64,000 bases of DNA from JAODBJ01 sp963782465 (lineage in GTDB: Bacteria > Actinomycetota > Acidimicrobiia > IMCC26256 > PALSA-610). Under the pieces are notes generated by a model, which saw nothing but the letters and a program-made list of their open reading frames with translations, did no database searches and was not told where the DNA came from. The stretch covers positions 248,001 through 312,000 of the forward strand of contig CAWAJR010000002.1 of assembly GCA_963782465.1 (NCBI GenBank), read 5' to 3'. The translations under genes were made by a program, and so were the position numbers. This document shows positions 56,318 to 63,455 of this stretch, piece by piece (position 1 is the stretch's first letter; each line of letters opens with the position of its first letter).

Positions 56318-57919
56318 TCACACGGGCAGCACGCCGTGCTTGCGCGGTGGCCGGTCGACGCGCTTGTCGCGGCTGATCGCGAGGCCGCGCGCGACGGCGA
56401 GGCGGGTGTCGGCGGGGTCGATCACGTCGTCGACCTGCGCGTGGCCGGCCGCGACGTAGGGGTCGATGTTCCGGCGGATCTCCTCGGCGAGTTCGAGCCG
56501 CTTCTGCGCGCGCTCGCTCTCGTCTTCGATCGCCTCGAGCACCTTGCGGTGGATGATGTTCACCGCACCGTCGGGCCCCATCACCGCGATCTCCGCGGTC
56601 GGCCACGCGACGATGTAGTCGGCTTCGTAGGCCATGCCGTTCATCACGAAATAGCCCGCGCCGTAACTCTTGCGCAGCACCACACTGATCTTCGGCACGG
56701 TTGCTTCCGAGACGGCGAAGAGCATCTTGGCGCCGTGACGGATGATGCCCTGCTTCTCGACCGCGGAACCGACGATGAAGCCCGGAACGTCGTGCAGGAA
56801 CACGAGCGGGATGTTGAAGGCGTCGCACAGCCAGACGAACCGCGCCGCCTTGTCGGCTGCGTTCACGTCGAGTGCGCCGCCGAGCACCATCGGTTGGTTC
56901 GCGACGACACCGACGGGTTGGCCGCCGACCCGCGCCAACCCGGTGACGATGTTCTTGGCCCAATCCGGTTTCATCCAGAACACGTCGTGGTCGTCGACGA
57001 TCTCGGCGACGACACGCCGCATGTCGTACGCGCGGCGCGGTGCGGTGGGGACGATGCCGTACAGCGCGTCGACCCGACGGTCGATCGGGTCGGTGCATTC
57101 GCCCACCGGTGGCGTGTCGCCACTGTGCTGCGGGAAGAACGACAGGTAACGGCGAACGGTTTCGAGACATTCCTTGTCGTCGGCGACTTCGAGGTCGGCG
57201 ACGCCGCTCACCTTCGTGTGCACCGCGCTGCCGCCCATCTCCTCCTCGGTGACGTCTTCGCCGACCGCGGCCTTGACGAGATGGCGGCCGCCGAGGGCCA
57301 TCGACGACGTTCCCTTGACCATCGGCACGAAGTCGGCGAGCGCGGGGATGTACGCGGTACCGGCCGCGCAATGCCCGAGCATCGCGGCGACCATCGGGAC
57401 GACGCCGCTCATCGCGACCTGCTCGCGGAACAGCGCGCCGGCGCCCGCGAACGACGACCCACTGGTCGACTGGATGCGCGCCCCGGCCGAGTCGAGGAGC
57501 CACACCATCGGGATGCGTTGCGCAACGGCATGGGCGCGCAGGCGGGCGATCTTGTTCTCGCCGACCGCACCCATCGATCCGGCCATCACGGTGAAGTCGT
57601 ACGCGGCGATCGCGACGGGGCGGCCGTCGATCTCGCCGATGCCGGTGACCGCGCCGTCGGCGGCCAGGTAACGCTCGCCGAGGCCGGCGTCCATGTGGTC
57701 GGCGAGCAAGCCGTACTCGACCCACGTCCCGGGGTCGAGCAACAACTCGAGGCGCTCGCGCACGGTGAGCTTCCCGAGTGAATGCTGCCGTTCGACCAGC
57801 GCGTCGCCGCCCATCCCGTACGCGCGGTCCTTGCGTTCCGAGAGATCGTCGACGAGCGGCCCCCACGCGTGAACGTCGCCTCCTTCGTGCGAGACAGGCT
57901 TGTTCTCCGCCACGCTCAC
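56318..57919 (-). CDS. Acyl-CoA carboxylase beta subunit (carboxyltransferase)
   Basis: A 533-aa carboxyltransferase of the AccD/PccB/MmdA family that transfers CO2 from biotin to an acyl-CoA. N-terminal half: LDSAGARIQSTSG and MLGHCAAGTAYIPALADFVPM. C-terminal half: VFLHDVPGFIVGSAVEKQG and KSYGAGYFVMNG. The GTG at 57919 overlaps the stop of the upstream enoyl-CoA hydratase gene (GTGA); ATG at 57931 is a possible alternative. The acyl substrate is not clear. The small biotin carrier downstream is its probable carrier; the biotin carboxylase must be elsewhere. Confidence 0.9.
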   Translation of the reverse strand: MSVAENKPVSHEGGDVHAWGPLVDDLSERKDRAYGMGGDALVERQHSLGKLTVRERLELLLDPGTWVEYGLLADHMDAGLGERYLAADGAVTGIGEIDGRPVAIAAYDFTVMAGSMGAVGENKIARLRAHAVAQRIPMVWLLDSAGARIQSTSGSSFAGAGALFREQVAMSGVVPMVAAMLGHCAAGTAYIPALADFVPMVKGTSSMALGGRHLVKAAVGEDVTEEEMGGSAVHTKVSGVADLEVADDKECLETVRRYLSFFPQHSGDTPPVGECTDPIDRRVDALYGIVPTAPRRAYDMRRVVAEIVDDHDVFWMKPDWAKNIVTGLARVGGQPVGVVANQPMVLGGALDVNAADKAARFVWLCDAFNIPLVFLHDVPGFIVGSAVEKQGIIRHGAKMLFAVSEATVPKISVVLRKSYGAGYFVMNGMAYEADYIVAWPTAEIAVMGPDGAVNIIHRKVLEAIEDESERAQKRLELAEEIRRNIDPYVAAGHAQVDDVIDPADTRLAVARGLAISRDKRVDRPPRKHGVLPV

Positions 57920-58695
57920 CGACCTTTCCATTCGGGCGCCCGCTTCTCGGCGAACGCGGCGACGCCTTCGGCCGAGTCTTCGGTGAGGGTCGTGATCGTG
58001 AGCATCGACTGGAGGTAGGCGAGCGCGTCGTCGGCGTCCATTTCGAGCACCCGGTAGAAGGCGTCGCGGCCCCAGCGCATGATGACCGGCGACTTCGACG
58101 CGAGCTGCCCGGCGAGTTCGTCGACGGTGGCATCGAGTTCGCCGGCCGCGACGACCTGGTTCACGAACCCGATGCGTTCGGCCTCGGCTGCACCAACGCG
58201 CCGGCCGGTGGTCATCAGTTCGAGCACCTTCTTGGGGGGCATGGAGCGCAGCAGCGGCACGGTGATCATGTAGGGCCACAAGCCGACGTTGATCTCGGGC
58301 GTGCCGAACTGGGCGTCGTCGGACGCGATCACGAAGTCGCACGCCAACGCGAGCCCGAACCCACCGGCGAGCGCGTAGCCCCGAACTCGAGCGATCGTCG
58401 GCTTGCCGAGCGACCACAGGTCGCGGAACAGCGCCGCGAGCAGCCCGCGGCTGTCGTGCGCGCCGGCGGCGTTCGTCGTGTCGCCGATGCCGCCACCGCC
58501 GAGGTCGGCGCCGGCGCAGAACGCCTTGTCGCCGGCGCCGGTGAGCACGACGACCCGCACGTCGCCGTCGGTGCGGGCTCGGGCCATCGCGTCGCGCAAG
58601 CCCTGCATGACGCCGTACGACATCGCGTTCCGCCGTTCCGGGCGGTTGATCGTGATGCGCGCAACCGAGGCCTCGGCCTCGTACTCGACGTCCAT
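57916..58695 (-). CDS. Enoyl-CoA hydratase/isomerase family protein
   Basis: A 259-aa crotonase-fold protein. Oxyanion-loop segments are GAGDKAFCAGADLGGGGIG and VRGYALAGGFGLALACD. A Glu in FGTPEINVGLWP sits where many hydratases carry a catalytic acid. It starts at ATG 58695 (MDVEYEAEASVARITINRPERR). It overlaps the carboxyltransferase gene by 4 bp, so the two are co-translated, which points to a joint acyl-CoA pathway. Exact substrate not clear. Confidence 0.88.
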   Translation of the reverse strand: MDVEYEAEASVARITINRPERRNAMSYGVMQGLRDAMARARTDGDVRVVVLTGAGDKAFCAGADLGGGGIGDTTNAAGAHDSRGLLAALFRDLWSLGKPTIARVRGYALAGGFGLALACDFVIASDDAQFGTPEINVGLWPYMITVPLLRSMPPKKVLELMTTGRRVGAAEAERIGFVNQVVAAGELDATVDELAGQLASKSPVIMRWGRDAFYRVLEMDADDALAYLQSMLTITTLTEDSAEGVAAFAEKRAPEWKGR

Positions 58696-58857
58696 GGAAG
58701 GCCGATCGTAGAGGCCGCGATCGCGGGAAGGGCCGGTTCGCGGTTGGAACGGTGCTCAAGGCTCGGGCCGTCGGCGACCGCTGCCGCCACCCCGGGTGAA
58801 ACACGGGCGGGGAGATCCGCGCTCGGCGCGCCGCGGGTCACTACCCTCCGGATCGCC

Positions 58858-59793
58858 ATGTTGTGGACGGTCCTGGCGCTCGCAGTGGCGCTCTTCGTGC
58901 CGCTCGTCACGGGGGGCAGCTACACGCGGTTGCTCGAGAAACCGTGGCGATGGGGTTCGTTCCTCGTCGGCGGTCTCGGCCTCCAACTCGTGCTCGATGT
59001 CGCCCCGATCCCGAAGTCGCACTGGCACGACATCGGCTTCGGCCTCCTGGTCGCGTCCTACGTCTTGCTGCTCGGTTTCTGCGGGCGCAACACGCTGATC
59101 ACCGGTATGTCGGTGGTGTGCGTCGGCATCTTCCTCAACGCGTTCGTGATCACGATCGATCAGGGGATGCCGGTGAAGGTCCCGGCCGATTGGGAACGCA
59201 CCGGCCGCATCGAGCCCAGCATCAAGCACCACCCGCGCGTTCCCGGCGACCACCTCCTGGTGCTCACCGACATCATCGTTTTGCGGTCGCCGTTCAACAC
59301 GATCCTGTCGTTCGGCGACCTGATCCTCGCCGTCGGGTTGTGCGACGTCACCTACCGCGCCAGCCGCAAACCCCGCCGGCGGGCGGCGACGCGGCGCAAG
59401 CCGCGGCCCGCGAGCCGTATGCGTACGCGGCCCGAGCCGGCCGCGGTCGCACCCGCGGCGATGGGCGCACCCGGGCTGATCACGATCCCCGAAGTCGAGG
59501 CCGTCGTCGATGTGCGCGATGACGGCGACGAACTCATCGAGATCTCCGACGACGTCGCCGCCGCCCATGACAACGACGACCACGACGACCACGACGACCA
59601 CGACGAGTACGACGAACCCGACGGCGAGGAGGCACCGGCACTCGACGTTCGCCGGCCCGAGGTGTACACCGCCGGCGGTCGTATCCCGATCGAGGTCGCG
59701 TCAGACGTGGACGACGTTTCCTTCTCGACGGCCTTCTACGACGGCGCGCAGCGCTTCGAAGACGACCGCGTCGTACGGGTCTTCCGAGGCTGA
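58858..59793 (+). CDS. DUF5317 membrane protein with acidic His/Asp-rich tail
   Basis: A 311-aa protein. Four to five helices in the first ~185 residues (LWTVLALAVALFVPLVTGG, WGSFLVGGLGLQLVLDV, DIGFGLLVASYVLLLGF) match DUF5317 of actinobacteria. A basic linker (SRKPRRRAATRRKPRP) is followed by a long acidic cytoplasmic tail that holds a DDH repeat (about 238-252) and DGEEAPALDV. ATG at 58858 (MLWTVLALAV) is the family start. Its last 31 codons overlap the convergent HD-protein gene. Function unknown; the His/Asp tail could bind metal. Confidence 0.72.
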   Translation: MLWTVLALAVALFVPLVTGGSYTRLLEKPWRWGSFLVGGLGLQLVLDVAPIPKSHWHDIGFGLLVASYVLLLGFCGRNTLITGMSVVCVGIFLNAFVITIDQGMPVKVPADWERTGRIEPSIKHHPRVPGDHLLVLTDIIVLRSPFNTILSFGDLILAVGLCDVTYRASRKPRRRAATRRKPRPASRMRTRPEPAAVAPAAMGAPGLITIPEVEAVVDVRDDGDELIEISDDVAAAHDNDDHDDHDDHDEYDEPDGEEAPALDVRRPEVYTAGGRIPIEVASDVDDVSFSTAFYDGAQRFEDDRVVRVFRG

Positions 59794-60864
59794 TGCCAGC
59801 GCGACGAGCGCGTCGCGCGAGCGTCGTTCGTCGCCTCCGGTGAAGTTGTCGTAGCCGTCGGCGATGCGCAAGACGTCGGCGGCGGCACGGTTCCGGCCAT
59901 CGAGTACCGAACGAACGGGCGCGAGGGTTGCAATGTCGCGCAGCATGGTCGCGGTCATTCCGTGCACGCCGACGCGCCCGAGTTCGTGATGATTGTCATC
60001 GTCGACGATGACCGCACCGAGGTGATGCAACCTTGCGGCCGCGCCGAGGGCGCGAACGTCGTCGGGAGCGAACTGAAGGCGTTGCGCGACTCGCACCGAC
60101 AGCGCCGCAACCCGTTCGGCGTGCCCCGCCGGTACGAGGCCGGCGAGCTCGGGTGCGAGGGTCAATGCGTCGATCGTCTGTCGGGACACCCGCGTGATCG
60201 CGTCGAGCCGTTCGAAGGAGTACCAGGCTGCGAGGAGGGACGACGAGAACAGCGCCACACCCCACAGGCCGAGATGGCCACGATCGGCGACGCCGCGCGA
60301 GCCGATCGCCATCAGCACTCCCGACGAGCCGAGGGCCAGCCAGGCGACCGGTCCCCGCCCGGCGAAGGCCGACGCCACGCCGCGGGCACGCCGGGCCAGT
60401 TCGTCGAGCACCAGGGCGCTGATCGCGGCGAGCGTGAGCGATACCAGGATGGGTTCGAGCGCTTCCCGTTCGTGAAGGAACCCGAACGACGCGTGGTACG
60501 ACACGAACACCCCGATCACGACCGCGGCTCGTGTTGCGAGCGTCGCGCTCACACCGCCCCGGCGCCGCCGCAACGTCGCCCACATGAGCAGGACCGCGAT
60601 GATCTCGGCACCGCCTGCCGTCACCGCGTAGGCACGGGCGGAATATTGCGCCGCGACGACCGGGAAAAGAGCGTACGACACGGGCAACGGCTCCGGGTCG
60701 CCGATGCGCAACGAGAGCACCACTTCACCACCGACGATCGCGCCGGCGAGCAGCACCAGCGCGACTGCCTCGTGCGCACCAACGCCCAGCGCGAGTGCGG
60801 CCACGAGCGCGGCGAGCAGCGCAAGCGCCGGCGCCGCGAACCGCACCGCTTCGCGGCGTGTCAT
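59701..60864 (-). CDS. Membrane protein with degenerate HD-GYP-like domain
   Basis: A 387-aa protein. An N-terminal sensor of about six helices (about 1-215) is followed by an HD-GYP-like domain: HAERVAALSVRVAQRL as the first ligand helix, RLHHLGAVIVDD where the HD pair should read HD (here His-His), and ILRIADGYDNFTG for the later helix. The GYP loop is missing. Loss of the HD Asp and the GYP motif suggests it does not hydrolyse a cyclic dinucleotide but may bind one. Its ATG overlaps the stop of the upstream HD-domain gene, so the two proteins are made together. Confidence 0.8.
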   Translation of the reverse strand: MTRREAVRFAAPALALLAALVAALALGVGAHEAVALVLLAGAIVGGEVVLSLRIGDPEPLPVSYALFPVVAAQYSARAYAVTAGGAEIIAVLLMWATLRRRRGGVSATLATRAAVVIGVFVSYHASFGFLHEREALEPILVSLTLAAISALVLDELARRARGVASAFAGRGPVAWLALGSSGVLMAIGSRGVADRGHLGLWGVALFSSSLLAAWYSFERLDAITRVSRQTIDALTLAPELAGLVPAGHAERVAALSVRVAQRLQFAPDDVRALGAAARLHHLGAVIVDDDNHHELGRVGVHGMTATMLRDIATLAPVRSVLDGRNRAAADVLRIADGYDNFTGGDERRSRDALVALASASEDPYDAVVFEALRAVVEGRREGNVVHV

Positions 60865-62204
60865 GCGACCCCGCCCGCCGTGTCACCCAGGTGCAACAGA
60901 TCGCCGAGCCCGGCCGAGCCGACCCCCGCTTCAGGCGCCTCCGGCCATTCGATGTGCGCGACCGGTTCGTGGCCGAGGCCGTGCACCTCGCCCGAACGGC
61001 GCAAGGCCGAGATCAGCGCGTCGACACACGCAGGGTGGAACTGCACGCCCGCCTTCGAGCGCAGCTCTTCGAACGCGACGGGTTGCGCGAGCGCGCGCCG
61101 GTACGCCCGGGTGGAGGTCATCGCGTCGTACGCGTCGGCGACGGCCACGATGTAGGGCTCGATCGGACGGCCGGCATCTTCGGGATCGAAGCGCATGTGC
61201 TCGGTACGGCCCGTCGCGGCCACTCCCCGTAGGAAGTCGATGCGCGACAGCATCTCGTACGAAGCGTCTTCGTGCAGCCGGACCCGCTCGAACTCGGTCG
61301 CGGTGAGTTTGCCGGGCTTGTTCAACAAACGGTTCGGAATCGCGAGTTTCCCGATGTCGTGCATGAGGGCGGCGTAACGGAGGCGTTCGAGGCGCGACGG
61401 CGAAAGTCGCAGGCCTTCACCGATGTAGAGGGCGTAGCGCGCAACCCGCTTCGCGTGACCGGCGGTGTAGCGGTCCTTCATCTCGAGCATGCGCACGAGC
61501 ATGTCGAGGGTCTCCTCGTACCCCGCGCGAACCCGCCGGTACGACGCGAACATCTCGCGCGCGACGAGGATCGGCACGACGAACAGCACCGCGACGACCG
61601 CGCCCAGATCGAGGTACAGGCGCCCGAGGAAGACGCCGAGCAGCGCGAACGAGCACACCTGCACGCTCAGACTTGCGATCTCGCCCGCGACATCGCGGAG
61701 CGGGCGAGTGCCGTCGAGCGCGTACGACGCGGTGAGCAATCCCCATTCGACGAGCAGGAACGCCGCCGCCGGGGGTACCGCCGCGACCAGCGCGAGTGGA
61801 AGGTGCTCGACGACGCGCTCGGGCACGATCTGGTACGCCGTGGCAGCCGCGACCGTCGCGAGCCCGACGACCCCGACGTTGAACACGAGCCACCAGCGAG
61901 CTCCTCGGCGGAGGTGCGGGAGGTAGAAGCCGCCCAGCACGCCGATCACGAGCGGGCCGAGGAGCGCGCCGTGTTCGCGGAACACGACGATCGACGCCAT
62001 CCCGACGAGGAAACCGGGCGTGACGACGATGCCACTGGGAAGCGTGACGGGACGGTGCTCGCTGAACACGACGAGCGTGCCGAGGACGAGCAAAGGCAGG
62101 AAGCCGGGAAGTGGGCGCGCGAACGCGAGCACGCCGGACAGCGCGAGCAGCAGGGCTGCCGCGCCGAGCGCGAACCAACGGAGAGGCGGTGGGAACTGGG
62201 TCAC
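60861..62204 (-). CDS. Membrane HD-domain (HD-GYP-like) phosphohydrolase
   Basis: A 447-aa protein from the GTG at 62204; an alternative GTG at 62288 would add 28 residues and overlap the micropeptide gene. The N-terminal helical sensor (about 5-230) is followed by an HD domain with HAKRVARYALYIGE, LMHDIGKLAIPNRLLNKPGKLT and ADAYDAMTSTRAYRRAL. The HD pair is intact but the HHExxDGxGYP loop is altered (EHMRFDPEDAGRP), so c-di-GMP hydrolysis is uncertain. It is coupled by ATGA to the degenerate paralogue. Confidence 0.82.
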   Translation of the reverse strand: MTQFPPPLRWFALGAAALLLALSGVLAFARPLPGFLPLLVLGTLVVFSEHRPVTLPSGIVVTPGFLVGMASIVVFREHGALLGPLVIGVLGGFYLPHLRRGARWWLVFNVGVVGLATVAAATAYQIVPERVVEHLPLALVAAVPPAAAFLLVEWGLLTASYALDGTRPLRDVAGEIASLSVQVCSFALLGVFLGRLYLDLGAVVAVLFVVPILVAREMFASYRRVRAGYEETLDMLVRMLEMKDRYTAGHAKRVARYALYIGEGLRLSPSRLERLRYAALMHDIGKLAIPNRLLNKPGKLTATEFERVRLHEDASYEMLSRIDFLRGVAATGRTEHMRFDPEDAGRPIEPYIVAVADAYDAMTSTRAYRRALAQPVAFEELRSKAGVQFHPACVDALISALRRSGEVHGLGHEPVAHIEWPEAPEAGVGSAGLGDLLHLGDTAGGVA

Positions 62205-62265
62205 GGGGGAAGTGATGATGTCGGGGGGAACCTCTGGAGAGAGGCGGCAAGGTCGCGAACGAGTG

Positions 62266-62355
62266 TCAGGTGCGCTTGATGTTCGCACCGCCGGCCAAGA
62301 GCAACGCCATGAGACTGGTGGACAACACTGCGAGTCGTACGTAGGCCCTCTTCAA
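62266..62355 (-). CDS. 29-residue hydrophobic micropeptide upstream of the HD pair
   Basis: A small gene with a TTG start at 62355 and a strong GGAGGG Shine-Dalgarno seven bases upstream. It reads (M)KRAYVRLAVLSTSLMALLL then AGGANIKRT: a basic start, one hydrophobic helix and a basic tail. The length and charge pattern suit a membrane-inserted or exported peptide. It precedes the HD-protein GTG at 62204 by 61 bp. I know of no named family. The good ribosome site and hydrophobic core support that it is real; no other evidence exists in the sequence. Confidence 0.55.
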   Translation of the reverse strand: MKRAYVRLAVLSTSLMALLLAGGANIKRT

Positions 62356-62381
62356 TCGAGAACCCTCCTTTGCATACGTCT

Positions 62382-62546
62382 CCGCCGCGTCCGCTAGGAC
62401 GGCGGGCGATGCGCTCCGCTCACATTGTCGATCTCCGTCGATCCCTGTCGATCTCCCGCCCGAGACCTTGCCGTCTGCTCCCCAGCACGGAACCAGCCCG
62501 GTCGGCAACGCGTCGTATATCGGCCCTCCTTGTCGTTTGCGGCCGA
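62382..62546 (-). promoter_or_regulatory. Candidate structured leader with triple 10-bp repeat
   Basis: The 335-bp gap 62356-62690 holds no other gene. On the minus strand it can form a hairpin near the gene (arms at 62382-62392 and 62397-62405, two-base bulge), a TGCT/AGCA hairpin (62476-62487) inside a TTGCCG/CGGCAA stem (62468-62473, 62503-62508), and a TCGGCC/GGCCGA stem (62520-62525, 62541-62546). Three copies of GTCGATCYCY sit head to tail at 62427-62456 with exact 10-bp phasing. It could be an RNA regulator or a direct-repeat binding site; the class is not recognised. Confidence 0.45.
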
Positions 62547-62690
62547 AACCCTGTCGTACCAGCGCGGCGTACGCAACCCTCTCGGGCGCATCGTTGATGA
62601 ATATCGCGATTGCCGCGCGCGCTCCGCGCGTCGGTCGTAACATTTCGCCACGGTCCGGGCGTTCTCGCCGCGTACCGTGAGGGGCGATTC

Positions 62691-63446
62691 GTGCACGACG
62701 ACGGTCAGAACACACAGAACACGCAGAACACGTTGCGGGACGGCGCCCACGAAGGCGCCCACGAGTACGACATCACCGAGGTGGAGCGCGAGATCTGCCG
62801 GCTCCCCGACGTCTCGATCGCCCGCATCGTCGTCGACGACATCGGCGCCGTCACCGAAGTGCACATCGTCGCGAAGGAAGGCAAACATCCGAAGCAGATC
62901 GTGCGCGACGTCCAGTCGGTCGCCCTCGCGTCGTTCGGGATCGAGATCGACCGTCGGGTCATCTCGGTCGTGCAACTCGACCACGTGAACGACGGGCCCG
63001 AGCAGTGCGAAGTGCCGCGTCCTTCGATCGTCGGCATCACCGCCGAGTCGAGCGGGTTGCGATCGTTCGTGAAGGTAGCCCTCGCGCTCGAGTCGATCGA
63101 GGCGATCGGCTACGCCGAGGGCTCCATCGCCACGACCGCGCGTCACCGCCTCGTCGCGATCGCGACCATCGACGCGCTGCGCCAGCTCGAAAGCTCGGCG
63201 GCATCGATCGACATCGACCACGCGCAGGTCGTCCGCATCGGCGAGCACGACATCGCCGTGGTCACGATCGTCTTCATCGACCCGCCGTCGGAGCATGTCG
63301 TCGTCGGCAGCGCGCTGGTTCGCGCGCAACAAGACGCCGACGCCGTCGCGCGAGCCGTGCTCGATGCCACCAACCGCCGGCTCGCCCGGGGACCGGCGCC
63401 ATCCACCGTCCGTGAACATTCGGTCGCGGGGGATCGCTTTTCCTAA
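62691..63446 (+). CDS. Protein of unknown function
   Basis: A 251-aa soluble protein from the GTG at 62691 (AGGGG about eight bases upstream). It opens with a short Asn-Thr-Gln repeat (NTQNTQNT). It then has a domain of about 70 residues (EVEREICRLPDVSIARIVVDD to KQIVRDVQSVALASFGI) with alternating strands and helices that looks ACT/KH-like but is not recognised. A second, similar-sized domain (RSFVKVALALESIEAIGYAEG to EHVVVGSALVRAQQDADAVARAVLD) resembles it loosely. Both may be duplicates of one ligand-binding fold. It is divergent from the micropeptide-HD genes and followed by a glycosyltransferase. Confidence 0.7.
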   Translation: MHDDGQNTQNTQNTLRDGAHEGAHEYDITEVEREICRLPDVSIARIVVDDIGAVTEVHIVAKEGKHPKQIVRDVQSVALASFGIEIDRRVISVVQLDHVNDGPEQCEVPRPSIVGITAESSGLRSFVKVALALESIEAIGYAEGSIATTARHRLVAIATIDALRQLESSAASIDIDHAQVVRIGEHDIAVVTIVFIDPPSEHVVVGSALVRAQQDADAVARAVLDATNRRLARGPAPSTVREHSVAGDRFS

Positions 63447-63449
63447 CGT
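63444..63449 (+). promoter_or_regulatory. -10 box for leaderless glycosyltransferase gene
   Basis: TAACGT, 6 nt before the GTG at 63456; its TAA is the stop codon of the upstream gene. Confidence 0.45.
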
Positions 63450-63455
63450 CACGGC

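Noticed and set aside
62382..62580. Known riboswitch (c-di-GMP GEMM, cobalamin or ydaO type) before the HD genes
   Set aside because: The conserved core sequences of these classes were not found; only generic stems and repeats are visible.
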